From assembly GCA_003533405.1 (NCBI GenBank), contig DQDL01000126.1, positions 1 to 12,230 of the forward strand: a stretch of 12,230 nucleotides of DNA, written 5' to 3'. The stretch is from Clostridiales bacterium. GTDB lineage: Bacteria > Bacillota > Clostridia > Oscillospirales > Oscillospiraceae. Below the pieces are notes generated by a model. That model saw only the letters and a list, made by a program, of their open reading frames with translations, was not told where the DNA came from and searched no databases. How positions within the stretch are numbered: the first letter of the stretch is position 1; the number at the start of each line of letters is the position of its first letter. Position numbers and translations under genes: made by a program. This document shows, piece by piece, positions 1 to 5,432 of this stretch.

Positions 1-120
1 CATCATCTGCTGGTTGGCCATCTTGTAGTGGCGGGACTTGTTGCCCCAGTAACCCTTAGCCAGGCCAAGGATCTTATTTCTATGTTTGCGGGTCATCATT
101 GCGCCCTTAACTCTTGCCAT
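1..120 (-). CDS. rplT: 50S ribosomal protein L20, N-terminal 40 residues (cut by window edge)
   Basis: L20 binds 23S rRNA early in 50S assembly and, in Firmicutes and gamma-proteobacteria, also represses its own operon. The visible part begins MARVKGAMMTRKHRNKILGL and continues with AKGYWGNKSRHYKMANQQ, the characteristic basic L20 N-terminus, which forms a long RNA-binding extension. The ATG at 118-120 is preceded by a strong AGGAGG site (about 131-136 read on the minus strand). It is the third gene of infC-rpmI-rplT, 36 nt after rpmI, with no promoter or terminator seen between them. The remainder of the gene lies beyond base 1. Identity is secure from the sequence and the operon order. Confidence 0.97.
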   Translation of the reverse strand, partial: MARVKGAMMTRKHRNKILGLAKGYWGNKSRHYKMANQQMM

Positions 121-156
121 TTGTCAATTCCTCCTATTAGTACAAGTAAACCTTAC

Positions 157-354
157 TTATTTGTAAGGGATCATCTTTTTGATAGTTGCTTCGTTGGTCA
201 CATCGGCGATGGTGCCGGAGCGCAAACGACGGCAACGCTTGGTGTCCTTCTTAGTGAGGATATGGCTCTTGTATGCGTGAGCGCGCTTTACCTTACCGGT
301 CTTGGTGAGATTAAATCTCTTCTTAGCACCGCTATGGGTCTTCATTTTGGGCAT
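157..354 (-). CDS. rpmI: 50S ribosomal protein L35
   Basis: A small basic protein of the large ribosomal subunit. The 65-residue product starts MPKMKTHSGAKKRFNLTKTG, the L35 signature, followed by a Lys/Arg-rich body (VKRAHAYKSHILTKKDTKRC) and ends near IKKMIPYK. Length is standard for the family (about 64-66 residues). It lies between infC (54 nt upstream) and rplT (36 nt downstream) on the same strand, the conserved bacterial order, and a GGAG-type ribosome binding site precedes the ATG. In L20-regulated operons L35 synthesis is often coupled to L20 control. Nothing unusual is visible. Confidence 0.97.
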   Translation of the reverse strand: MPKMKTHSGAKKRFNLTKTGKVKRAHAYKSHILTKKDTKRCRRLRSGTIADVTNEATIKKMIPYK

Positions 355-408
355 GATTATTTCTCCTTCCGTATGCTGCTATTCAGGTGAACCTGTAATA
401 ACCAAAAA

Positions 409-990
409 TTATTCTTCCGCAGAAGCGGCCTCAGCCTTCTTCTTTGCGGCTTCCTTCTGTGCCTTCTTGACTGCCTGTGCAGACTTCGGGGACAGGAACA
501 TGGACATATTGCGCCCTTCGAGCTTGGGCTGCTTATCGAGGTTTGCAAGCTCGGAGCATTTGTCGGCAAAATCGCGCAGGATCTGCTCACCGAGGTTGGT
601 GTGAGCCATCTCTCTGCCTCTGAAGCGGATAGAAACCTTGACACGGTCACCGTCTGCGAGGAATTTAAGAGCAGCCTTGAGCTTGGTCTGAAGGTCGTTC
701 TCGCCGATGCTCGGGGACATGCGGATCTCCTTGACTTCCATGACACGCTGGTTCTTCTTGGCTTCCTTTTCACGCTTTGCCTGTTCAAAGCGGTACTTGC
801 CGTAGTCCATGATCTTGCAGACAGGGGGCTTTGCCATGGGGGATATCTTGACCAAGTCAAGCTCCTTCCCCTCTGCGATCTTCAGGGCTTCCTCGGCAGA
901 CATTATGCCAAGCTGTTCGCCGTCGTCACCTATAACTCTAAGTTCCTTGTCGATGATCTCCTCATTGATTTCATGGTTTACGCTTGCGAT
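409..990 (-). CDS. infC: Translation initiation factor IF-3, probable AUC start codon
   Basis: IF-3 binds the 30S subunit, prevents premature 50S joining and proofreads the start codon and initiator tRNA. The 193-residue product has the IF-3 N domain (about 1-75, with NHEINEEIIDKELRVIGDDG and MAKPPVCKIMDYGKY), a Lys-rich linker helix (FEQAKREKEAKKNQ) and the C domain (about 85-170, with EIRMSPSIGENDL and VKVSIRFRGREMAH). A Lys/Ala/Glu-rich tail of about 25 residues exceeds the usual ~170-180 length. No ATG, GTG or TTG fits the ribosome binding site. GGAGGTG at 998-1004 sits nine bases from an ATC at 988-990, exactly where the conserved protein begins. Upstream in-frame codons would start inside the leader hairpin. 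Rare start codons are typical of infC (AUU in E. coli), where IF-3 represses its own translation. First gene of infC-rpmI-rplT. Confidence 0.95.
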   Translation of the reverse strand: MASVNHEINEEIIDKELRVIGDDGEQLGIMSAEEALKIAEGKELDLVKISPMAKPPVCKIMDYGKYRFEQAKREKEAKKNQRVMEVKEIRMSPSIGENDLQTKLKAALKFLADGDRVKVSIRFRGREMAHTNLGEQILRDFADKCSELANLDKQPKLEGRNMSMFLSPKSAQAVKKAQKEAAKKKAEAASAEE

Positions 991-997
991 CTTAAAA

Positions 998-1004
998 CAC
1001 CTCC
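998..1004 (-). promoter_or_regulatory. Shine-Dalgarno site that fixes the infC AUC start
   Basis: GGAGGTG on the minus strand is a near-perfect match to the anti-Shine-Dalgarno sequence. It is nine bases from the ATC at 988-990 and has no ATG, GTG or TTG in the usual window downstream. It therefore decides the start of infC. Only about eight bases separate it from the U-run of the attenuator hairpin. Confidence 0.8.
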
Positions 1005-1017
1005 AAAATTGCAAAAA

Positions 1018-1037
1018 CGGATGCCTTACAGCATCCG
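1018..1037 (-). terminator. Attenuator (intrinsic terminator) in the infC leader
   Basis: On the minus strand CGGATGC and GCATCCG form a seven-base-pair stem around a TGTAAG loop, followed directly by five T residues (1013-1017). This is an intrinsic terminator lying between the promoter and the infC ribosome binding site, so it would cut transcription before the operon. Its 5' arm can pair instead with leader bases 1113-1122, as described for the leader. Confidence 0.75.
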
Positions 1038-1145
1038 CACCCACAAAAACACCGCCGCACACGCAGCGTTGTTATTGACCGAAGCTCGCCTTTTGCGGCC
1101 CGGTGAGGACGGGGATGCCGTACCTACTTCATTTTCAGCTCTACT

Positions 1146-1174
1146 AATATATCAGTCCCATGCTCCGATGTCAA
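1146..1174 (-). promoter_or_regulatory. Sigma-A type promoter of infC-rpmI-rplT
   Basis: Minus strand: TTGACA at 1169-1174 (perfect -35), a 17-base spacer, and TATATT at 1146-1151 (-10, one mismatch). Predicted start is around 1139, which gives a leader of about 150 nt. This is a strong housekeeping promoter, as expected for a ribosomal operon. Confidence 0.85.
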
Positions 1175-1242
1175 GTGATTTTTCCTTGTTTTCCATGATA
1201 TTTTTCTCATTTAGCGGGAAAAATACCATCGGAGTGATGATT

Positions 1243-1608
1243 TTGGAATTTTTTCTCGTTTACATCATCGGTGCAGGTCTTTACGGTCTGCTCGAAATCA
1301 TATGGCGCGGCTGGACGCACTGGACTATGCTCCTGTGCGGCGGGGCGTGCTTCACGCTCATGTACATCATAAGCGGAAGCTCCCTTCCCATGCTTGTAAA
1401 GTCCATTTTGAGTGCGCTCGCCATAAGCACGGTGGAGTTCAGCGCAGGATGTTTGGTTAACATAACTCTTGGCTGGCATGTCTGGGACTACTCCGACCGT
1501 GCCTATAACATTTTGGGGCAGGTGTGCCCCCTGTTTAGTCTTTTGTGGTTCGTTCTGTCCGTGCCCGGGCTGTACCTGTGCAGCGGACTGCGAAAGCTGC
1601 TGACTTAG
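1243..1608 (+). CDS. Small integral membrane protein, putative ABC-transporter type IV / CmpB family (PF06541-like)
   Basis: A 121-residue hydrophobic protein with four likely transmembrane segments (about 3-20, 27-43, 51-71 and 97-115). The conserved signature WDYSDRAYNILGQVCPLFSLLW (about 81-102, shown here only to mark the WDYS and GQVC motifs) matches the 'putative ABC-transporter type IV' family found widely in Clostridia; its molecular function is not established. Start choice: GGAGTGAT at 1231-1238 resembles a ribosome binding site and places the TTG at 1243 at good spacing. The ATG at 1237 is too close to GGAG, and the ATG at 1198 has no site. Most clostridial members are longer or paired, so this may be a minimal form. 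It converges on deoC with overlapping stop codons. Confidence 0.75.
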   Translation: MEFFLVYIIGAGLYGLLEIIWRGWTHWTMLLCGGACFTLMYIISGSSLPMLVKSILSALAISTVEFSAGCLVNITLGWHVWDYSDRAYNILGQVCPLFSLLWFVLSVPGLYLCSGLRKLLT

Positions 1609-2261
1609 GCCTCCTGCGCCTCGGCGAGCTTCACGATGCGGCTCGTGCCGAGTCTCGTTGCTCCGAGCGAGATGAAGTCCTCTGCGTCCTCGATCGAGGA
1701 GATACCGCCGGCTGCCTTGACCTGCACATTCTCGGGGCTGTACTTGCGCAGCAGCGCAACATCGCCGCGGGTGGCGCCGCCTTTTGAAAAGCCGGTGGAG
1801 GTCTTTATGAAGTCCGCCCCGCCCTCGGCAACGATGGAGCACATACGGATCTTCTCCTCCTCGGTGAGCAGGCAGCACTCGATTATGACCTTGAGCACCT
1901 TACCTACGCACGCCTGACGCACGGCCTTGATATCGGCGAGGACATCGTCCCAGCAGCCGTCCTTGACCATGGAGAGGTTTATGACCATATCTATCTCGTC
2001 AGCGCCGTTTTTTACTGCGTCGGCAGTCTCGAAAGCCTTGGCGGCGGTGGTCATGTAGCCGTTGGGGAAGCCGATAACGGTGCAGATCCTGAGCTTATCG
2101 CCGACATAGCGCTTTGCTCCCGCAACATGGCAGGGCGGAATGCATACGCTGGCGCACTCATGCTTTATCGCCTGATCGCACAGGGTCTTTATCTCCTTCG
2201 AGGTGCAGTCGACCCTCAGCAGCGTGTGGTCACACATCTTCAAAATTGCTTTAATATCCAT
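1605..2261 (-). CDS. deoC: Deoxyribose-phosphate aldolase (DERA)
   Basis: Cleaves 2-deoxyribose-5-phosphate to glyceraldehyde-3-phosphate and acetaldehyde in deoxynucleoside catabolism; cytoplasmic class I aldolase. The 218-residue protein is a TIM barrel of normal family length. The Schiff-base lysine is K153 in FIKTSTGF. The second active-site lysine is K182 in VKAAGGIS. The catalytic aspartate is D91 in DEIDMVIN. IECCLLTEEEK and the phosphate-binding GATRLGTS (about 200-207) are also typical. The ATG at 2259-2261 follows AAAGGA at 2269-2274 with seven bases between. It has its own promoter and stands alone, without deoA, deoB or pdp beside it here. Its TAA stop (1605-1607) overlaps the stop of the convergent membrane protein gene. 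Confidence 0.96.
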   Translation of the reverse strand: MDIKAILKMCDHTLLRVDCTSKEIKTLCDQAIKHECASVCIPPCHVAGAKRYVGDKLRICTVIGFPNGYMTTAAKAFETADAVKNGADEIDMVINLSMVKDGCWDDVLADIKAVRQACVGKVLKVIIECCLLTEEEKIRMCSIVAEGGADFIKTSTGFSKGGATRGDVALLRKYSPENVQVKAAGGISSIEDAEDFISLGATRLGTSRIVKLAEAQEA

Positions 2262-2295
2262 GGTATCGTCCTTTCATCTACTTGTATTTAATGTG

Positions 2296-2324
2296 ATTAT
2301 ATTCTATCCGTCCGTCATATTCAA
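2296..2324 (-). promoter_or_regulatory. Promoter of deoC
   Basis: Minus strand: TTGAAT at 2319-2324 (-35, 4 of 6), 17-base spacer, and a perfect TATAAT at 2296-2301. It is positioned about 35 bases upstream of the deoC start. No clear operator palindrome was seen. Confidence 0.75.
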
Positions 2325-2338
2325 GCTCCCGACCCTAA

Positions 2339-2344
2339 TATAAT
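2339..2344 (+). promoter_or_regulatory. Candidate -10 box of the SSB-like gene
   Basis: A perfect TATAAT about 40 bases upstream of the ATG at 2384. The hexamer 17-18 bases further upstream is a poor -35, so the promoter may be weak or activator dependent. It lies back to back with the deoC promoter. Confidence 0.45.
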
Positions 2345-2383
2345 TTAGCAAAATATCATTTTAATTAAGGTCAGGTTCAAACA

Positions 2384-2992
2384 ATGGATGAAAACATAAG
2401 CAGAAACACTGCCCGCCTTTGCGGCGTTATCGCTGCCGCTCCCGTCTTTTCGCACTCCGGCAGAGGCGAATGCTTCTACACCTTCCCGCTCGAGGTCGCA
2501 AGGCTCTCCGGCGCAACAGACAAAATAAACATCATCGTGCGTGATGAGCTGATGGAGAGCATCGAGCTGCGTGAGGCGGAGAAAATCTGCGTCGTCGGCG
2601 AGCTGCGCTCGTTCAACAACAAAAGCGGCGAGGGTGCAAAGCTCGTCATCACCGTGTTTGCAAAGGAGCTGTATCTTTGCGACGATGACGACCTCAACGA
2701 GGTGCATCTTATCGGTACGCTGTGCAAAAAGCCGAACCTGCGCATGACTCCGATGGGCAGGGATATCTGCGACCTCATGCTCGCCGTGAACCGCCGCTAC
2801 GGCAGGAGCGATTATCTGCCCTGCATCACATGGGGGCTCAAGGCCCGTGAGGCCGCCGAGTGGGACACCGGCACCATGGTCACGCTTGAAGGCAGAATAC
2901 AAAGCCGCAACTATATAAAGATAGTCGGCGGAGACCCCGTCGAGAAAACCGCCTTCGAGGTCTCGGTGACGGATATAGCCGAGTTTACATAA
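2384..2992 (+). CDS. Single-stranded DNA-binding-like protein with two OB folds
   Basis: A 202-residue protein. Residues 104-200 carry the bacterial SSB pattern: NEVHLIGTLCKKPNLR, MGRDICDLMLAVNRR, PCITWG and the GRIQSRNY strand. Residues 8-97 look like a second, diverged OB fold (RLCGVIAAAPVFSH, YTFPLEVARLSG, CVVGELRSFNNK), joined by an acidic linker CDDDDLNE. A canonical SSB has one OB fold and an acidic tip ending near DDIPF that recruits partner proteins; this protein ends DIAEFT and lacks it. It is therefore probably an accessory SSB paralogue of the type seen in Clostridia rather than the replicative SSB. The start is supported by AGG at 2373-2375, a weak ribosome binding site. Transcription ends at a strong terminator immediately downstream. 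Confidence 0.8.
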   Translation: MDENISRNTARLCGVIAAAPVFSHSGRGECFYTFPLEVARLSGATDKINIIVRDELMESIELREAEKICVVGELRSFNNKSGEGAKLVITVFAKELYLCDDDDLNEVHLIGTLCKKPNLRMTPMGRDICDLMLAVNRRYGRSDYLPCITWGLKAREAAEWDTGTMVTLEGRIQSRNYIKIVGGDPVEKTAFEVSVTDIAEFT

Positions 2993-2997
2993 CTCTT

Positions 2998-3028
2998 AGT
3001 CTCTGCCATCGGCAGAGACTCATTTTTT
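2998..3028 (+). terminator. Intrinsic terminator of the SSB-like gene
   Basis: AGTCTCTGCC and GGCAGAGACT form a perfect ten-base-pair stem (2998-3007 with 3011-3020) around loop ATC, followed by CA and six T residues. It starts six bases after the stop codon. The U-run overlaps the 3' end of the convergent VOC gene. Confidence 0.92.
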
Positions 3029-3388
3029 CTTTGGAACGACCTCTATCCAATACCCGTCGGGGTCGGTGACAAAATATATGCCCATGCCCGGGTTTTCAAA
3101 GCAGATGCAGCCCATTTTCTCATGCAGGGCGTGTGCCTTTTCCATGTCGTCGGCGACAAAGGCAAGGTGAAACTCCTGCTCACCGAGATCATACGGCTCG
3201 GTACGATCGGTCATATATGTAAGCTCAAGCCGGAAATCGGTCACACCGTCGCCTAAAAAAACGAGCTTGAAGCTTCCGTCGGAAGCGAGCTTTTCACGGA
3301 CAGGCTTTAGCCCGAACGCCTCTTCGTAAAACCTGAGGCTGCGCTCAAGGTCAAGGACATTGAAATTAAAATGGTTAAAGGAAAACAT
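3020..3388 (-). CDS. Glyoxalase I-like VOC family protein (lactoylglutathione lyase type)
   Basis: A 122-residue vicinal oxygen chelate protein built of two beta-alpha-beta-beta-beta modules (about 1-58 and 70-120). All four expected metal ligands are present: H6 (FNHFNFNV), E55 (FRLEL), H74 (EFHLAFV) and E116 (GYWIEVV), matching the pattern of E. coli-type glyoxalase I, which isomerises methylglyoxal-thiol adducts to lactoyl thioesters. YFVTDPDGYWIEV is typical. Clostridia usually lack glutathione, so the thiol or even the substrate may differ. The ATG at 3386-3388 follows GGAGGTG (3393-3399). It has its own consensus promoter and is divergent from glgB. The Lys-Lys-Lys C-terminus is encoded by the reverse of the neighbouring terminator's T-run. 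Confidence 0.88.
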   Translation of the reverse strand: MFSFNHFNFNVLDLERSLRFYEEAFGLKPVREKLASDGSFKLVFLGDGVTDFRLELTYMTDRTEPYDLGEQEFHLAFVADDMEKAHALHEKMGCICFENPGMGIYFVTDPDGYWIEVVPKKK

Positions 3389-3416
3389 TCCGCACCTCCA
3401 TGAGTTTTATACATTT

Positions 3417-3445
3417 ATTATAATTGCACAAAGCCCGAATGTCAA
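3417..3445 (-). promoter_or_regulatory. Full-consensus promoter of the VOC gene
   Basis: Minus strand TTGACA at 3440-3445, 17-base spacer and TATAAT at 3417-3422: both hexamers match the sigma-A consensus perfectly. The predicted leader is short, about 20 bases, with GGAGGTG inside it. Its -35 box lies seven bases from the -35 box of the divergent glgB promoter. Confidence 0.92.
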
Positions 3446-3452
3446 AAAGTTA

Positions 3453-3481
3453 TTGGAATTACGGGCGATTGCGTTTATAAT
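3453..3481 (+). promoter_or_regulatory. Promoter of the glgB-glgA-GH13 operon
   Basis: TTGGAA at 3453-3458 (-35, 4 of 6), 17-base spacer and a perfect TATAAT at 3476-3481. Predicted start is near 3488, leaving a leader of about 20 bases before the glgB ATG at 3510. This supports the downstream start choice. Confidence 0.8.
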
Positions 3482-3509
3482 GGGTTTATCAAATGTTTTG
3501 GAGCAAAAG

Positions 3510-5432
3510 ATGGATAAGTCACTAAAGGATAAATACCTGCCGCAGGACGATGTTTTCCTGTTTAACACGGGTGATGCCCGCAAGGCTTGGCTGCTGCTGG
3601 GCTGCCGATATCTGCCGGAGATAAAGATGCACCGCTTCGTGGTATGGGCGCCGAATGCCGAGACGGTAAGCCTTGTCGGCGACTTCAACGGTTGGGACAC
3701 AAATGCAACGCCCATGGAAAAGTGCGGCACAATGTGGGTCTGCTTTGTCGGGGGGCTTAATAACGGCGATCTGTACAAATACTGCGTCACCCAAAAGGGC
3801 GGCAAGAAAGTGTTCAAGTCAGACCCCTTTGCCCGCTGGTCGCAGACGGGGCTCGACACGGCATCGAGGGTGTGGACAGGCAGTTTCAAATGGTCTGACG
3901 GCAAGTACATGGACATGCGCTCACGGCGTGATGCGTTCACGCAGCCGATGTCGATATACGAGCTGCACCTCGGCTCGTGGAAAACCGAGCCCGACGGCAG
4001 CGTGAACTATGTTAAAGTTGCACACAAGCTTGCTGATTACTGCACCGACATGGGCTACACACACATTGAGCTGCTGCCCTTGACGGAATACCCCTTCCCC
4101 GGCTCGTGGGGCTATCAGGTCACGGGCTACTACGCTCCGACCTCACGCTACGGCACACCCGACGAGTTTGCCGAATTTGTCGATATCCTGCACAATGCCG
4201 GCATCGGTGTTATCATGGACTGGGTGCCGGCGCACTTCCCCCGGGACGAGCACGGGCTTGCGCTGTTTGACGGCACGAGGCTGTTTGAATGCAAGGAAAA
4301 GCGTATGGCAGACCACCCCGAGTGGGGCACGCTCATTTTTGACTATGCCATGCCGGAGGTTCAGTCGTTTCTCATCTCCTCGGCATGCTGCTTTTTTGAA
4401 AACTACCATATTGACGGCATCCGTGTCGACGCCGTGAGCTCGATGCTGTACCTCAACTACGGCAGAAAGGACGGCGAGTACACGCCGAACGCCGAGGGCG
4501 GCAATATTAACCTTGCCGCTGTGGAGTTTCTGCGCAAGCTCAACACCGCCGTTTTGTCCGAGTATCCGGGGGCGATCACCGTTGCCGAGGAGTCGACGGC
4601 CTACCCCATGGTCACCATGCCGCCATCGCTCGGCGGGCTGGGCTTCAGCTTCAAGTGGGACATGGGCTATATGCACGATACGCTCGATTACTTTTCGACC
4701 GACCCGCTGTTTCGCTCCGGCAAGCATGATAAGCTGACATTTTCCATGATGTACGCTTTTTCGGAGAATTTTATCCTCGCCTACTCGCATGACGAGGTCG
4801 TACACGGCAAAAAATCGATGCTGGATAAAATGTTCGGCTCATATGAGCAGAAGTTTGCGACCCTGCGCAGCCTTTACGGCTATCAGTTTGCGCACCCGGG
4901 CAAGAAGCTTTGCTTCATGGGCTCTGAATTCGGGCAGTTCATCGAATGGAACTATGAGCAAAGCCTTGACTGGCTGCTGCTCGACTACCCCATGCACGAA
5001 AAGCTTCAGGAGTATTACAGGTCGCTGAACAAACTTTACACCTCCTACCCTGCCCTTTACGACTGCGACAAGTCGTGGGACGGCTTTAAGTGGCTGAATG
5101 TCAACGACAAAGACCGCAGCTCCATTGCATTTCTGCGCTCGGCAAGGCCGGAGAATGACAGCTATCTTATCTGTGCCTGCAACTTTATCCCCAACGAGCA
5201 CCGTGGATTTGTGATCGGGCTTCCCGAAAGCGGCGTTTTGCGTGAGGTGCTCTCAAGCGACGATGTGCGCTTCGGGGGGAGCGGTTTACATAACGAAAAG
5301 CCTATCAAGAGTCGCAGTAAGCCGTTTTGTGACCTGCCATACAGCGCACAGATAGACCTGCCGCCGCTGAGCACTGTATACTTTGAGTATATTCCCGAAA
5401 GGATGAGTGATGAAAATGAAGAAGGAGTTTAA
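3510..5432 (+). CDS. glgB: 1,4-alpha-glucan branching enzyme
   Basis: Introduces alpha-1,6 branches into glycogen by cutting an alpha-1,4 chain and re-attaching it. The 640-residue protein has an N-terminal CBM48-like beta domain (about 40-130, FVVWAPNAETVSLVGDFNGW), a GH13 barrel (about 145-520) and a C-terminal beta domain (about 535-628). Conserved regions are complete: DWVPAHF (237-243), GIRVDAVSSMLY with nucleophile D307, AEEST with acid/base E360, and SHDEVVHGK with H427/D428. Length is normal. The ATG at 3510 is chosen because GGAG lies six bases upstream and the promoter ends just before it; the open frame runs further upstream but into the promoter and divergent gene. It overlaps glgA by 23 nt. 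No glgC or glgP is in the window. Confidence 0.97.
   Translation: MDKSLKDKYLPQDDVFLFNTGDARKAWLLLGCRYLPEIKMHRFVVWAPNAETVSLVGDFNGWDTNATPMEKCGTMWVCFVGGLNNGDLYKYCVTQKGGKKVFKSDPFARWSQTGLDTASRVWTGSFKWSDGKYMDMRSRRDAFTQPMSIYELHLGSWKTEPDGSVNYVKVAHKLADYCTDMGYTHIELLPLTEYPFPGSWGYQVTGYYAPTSRYGTPDEFAEFVDILHNAGIGVIMDWVPAHFPRDEHGLALFDGTRLFECKEKRMADHPEWGTLIFDYAMPEVQSFLISSACCFFENYHIDGIRVDAVSSMLYLNYGRKDGEYTPNAEGGNINLAAVEFLRKLNTAVLSEYPGAITVAEESTAYPMVTMPPSLGGLGFSFKWDMGYMHDTLDYFSTDPLFRSGKHDKLTFSMMYAFSENFILAYSHDEVVHGKKSMLDKMFGSYEQKFATLRSLYGYQFAHPGKKLCFMGSEFGQFIEWNYEQSLDWLLLDYPMHEKLQEYYRSLNKLYTSYPALYDCDKSWDGFKWLNVNDKDRSSIAFLRSARPENDSYLICACNFIPNEHRGFVIGLPESGVLREVLSSDDVRFGGSGLHNEKPIKSRSKPFCDLPYSAQIDLPPLSTVYFEYIPERMSDENEEGV

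Larger units (their letters stand above)
991..1140 (-). promoter_or_regulatory. infC-rpmI-rplT leader RNA with antiterminator/terminator switch (L20-leader type)
   Basis: The transcript is predicted to start near 1139. It contains UACGGCAUCC (1122-1113), which can form ten consecutive pairs (one G-U) with GGAUGCUGUA (1036-1027), the 5' arm plus loop of the attenuator. The two structures exclude each other. Between the partners lie two local hairpins: ACCG/CGGU closing an inner GCC/GGC (1078-1104) and CGCUGC-GUGU-GCGGCG (1053-1068). Known biology: in B. subtilis and relatives L20 binds the infC leader and promotes premature termination (Rfam L20_leader). That L20 is the effector here is inferred from operon position; I could not test the consensus. 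Confidence 0.7.

Noticed and set aside
991..1062. Upstream extension of infC to an ATG at 1060-1062
   Set aside because: The extra 24 residues are encoded by the attenuator and leader, show no IF-3 similarity and lack a ribosome binding site.
601..1236. Plus-strand open frame continuous with the membrane protein gene
   Set aside because: It is antisense to infC and its leader; protein-like sequence begins only near 1237-1243.
3360..3509. 50-residue N-terminal extension of glgB
   Set aside because: It covers the start of the divergent VOC gene and the glgB promoter itself; the ATG at 3510 has a proper ribosome binding site.
4143..4805. 220-residue minus-strand open frame inside glgB
   Set aside because: Antisense shadow of conserved GH13 sequence, with no ribosome binding site or recognisable domain.
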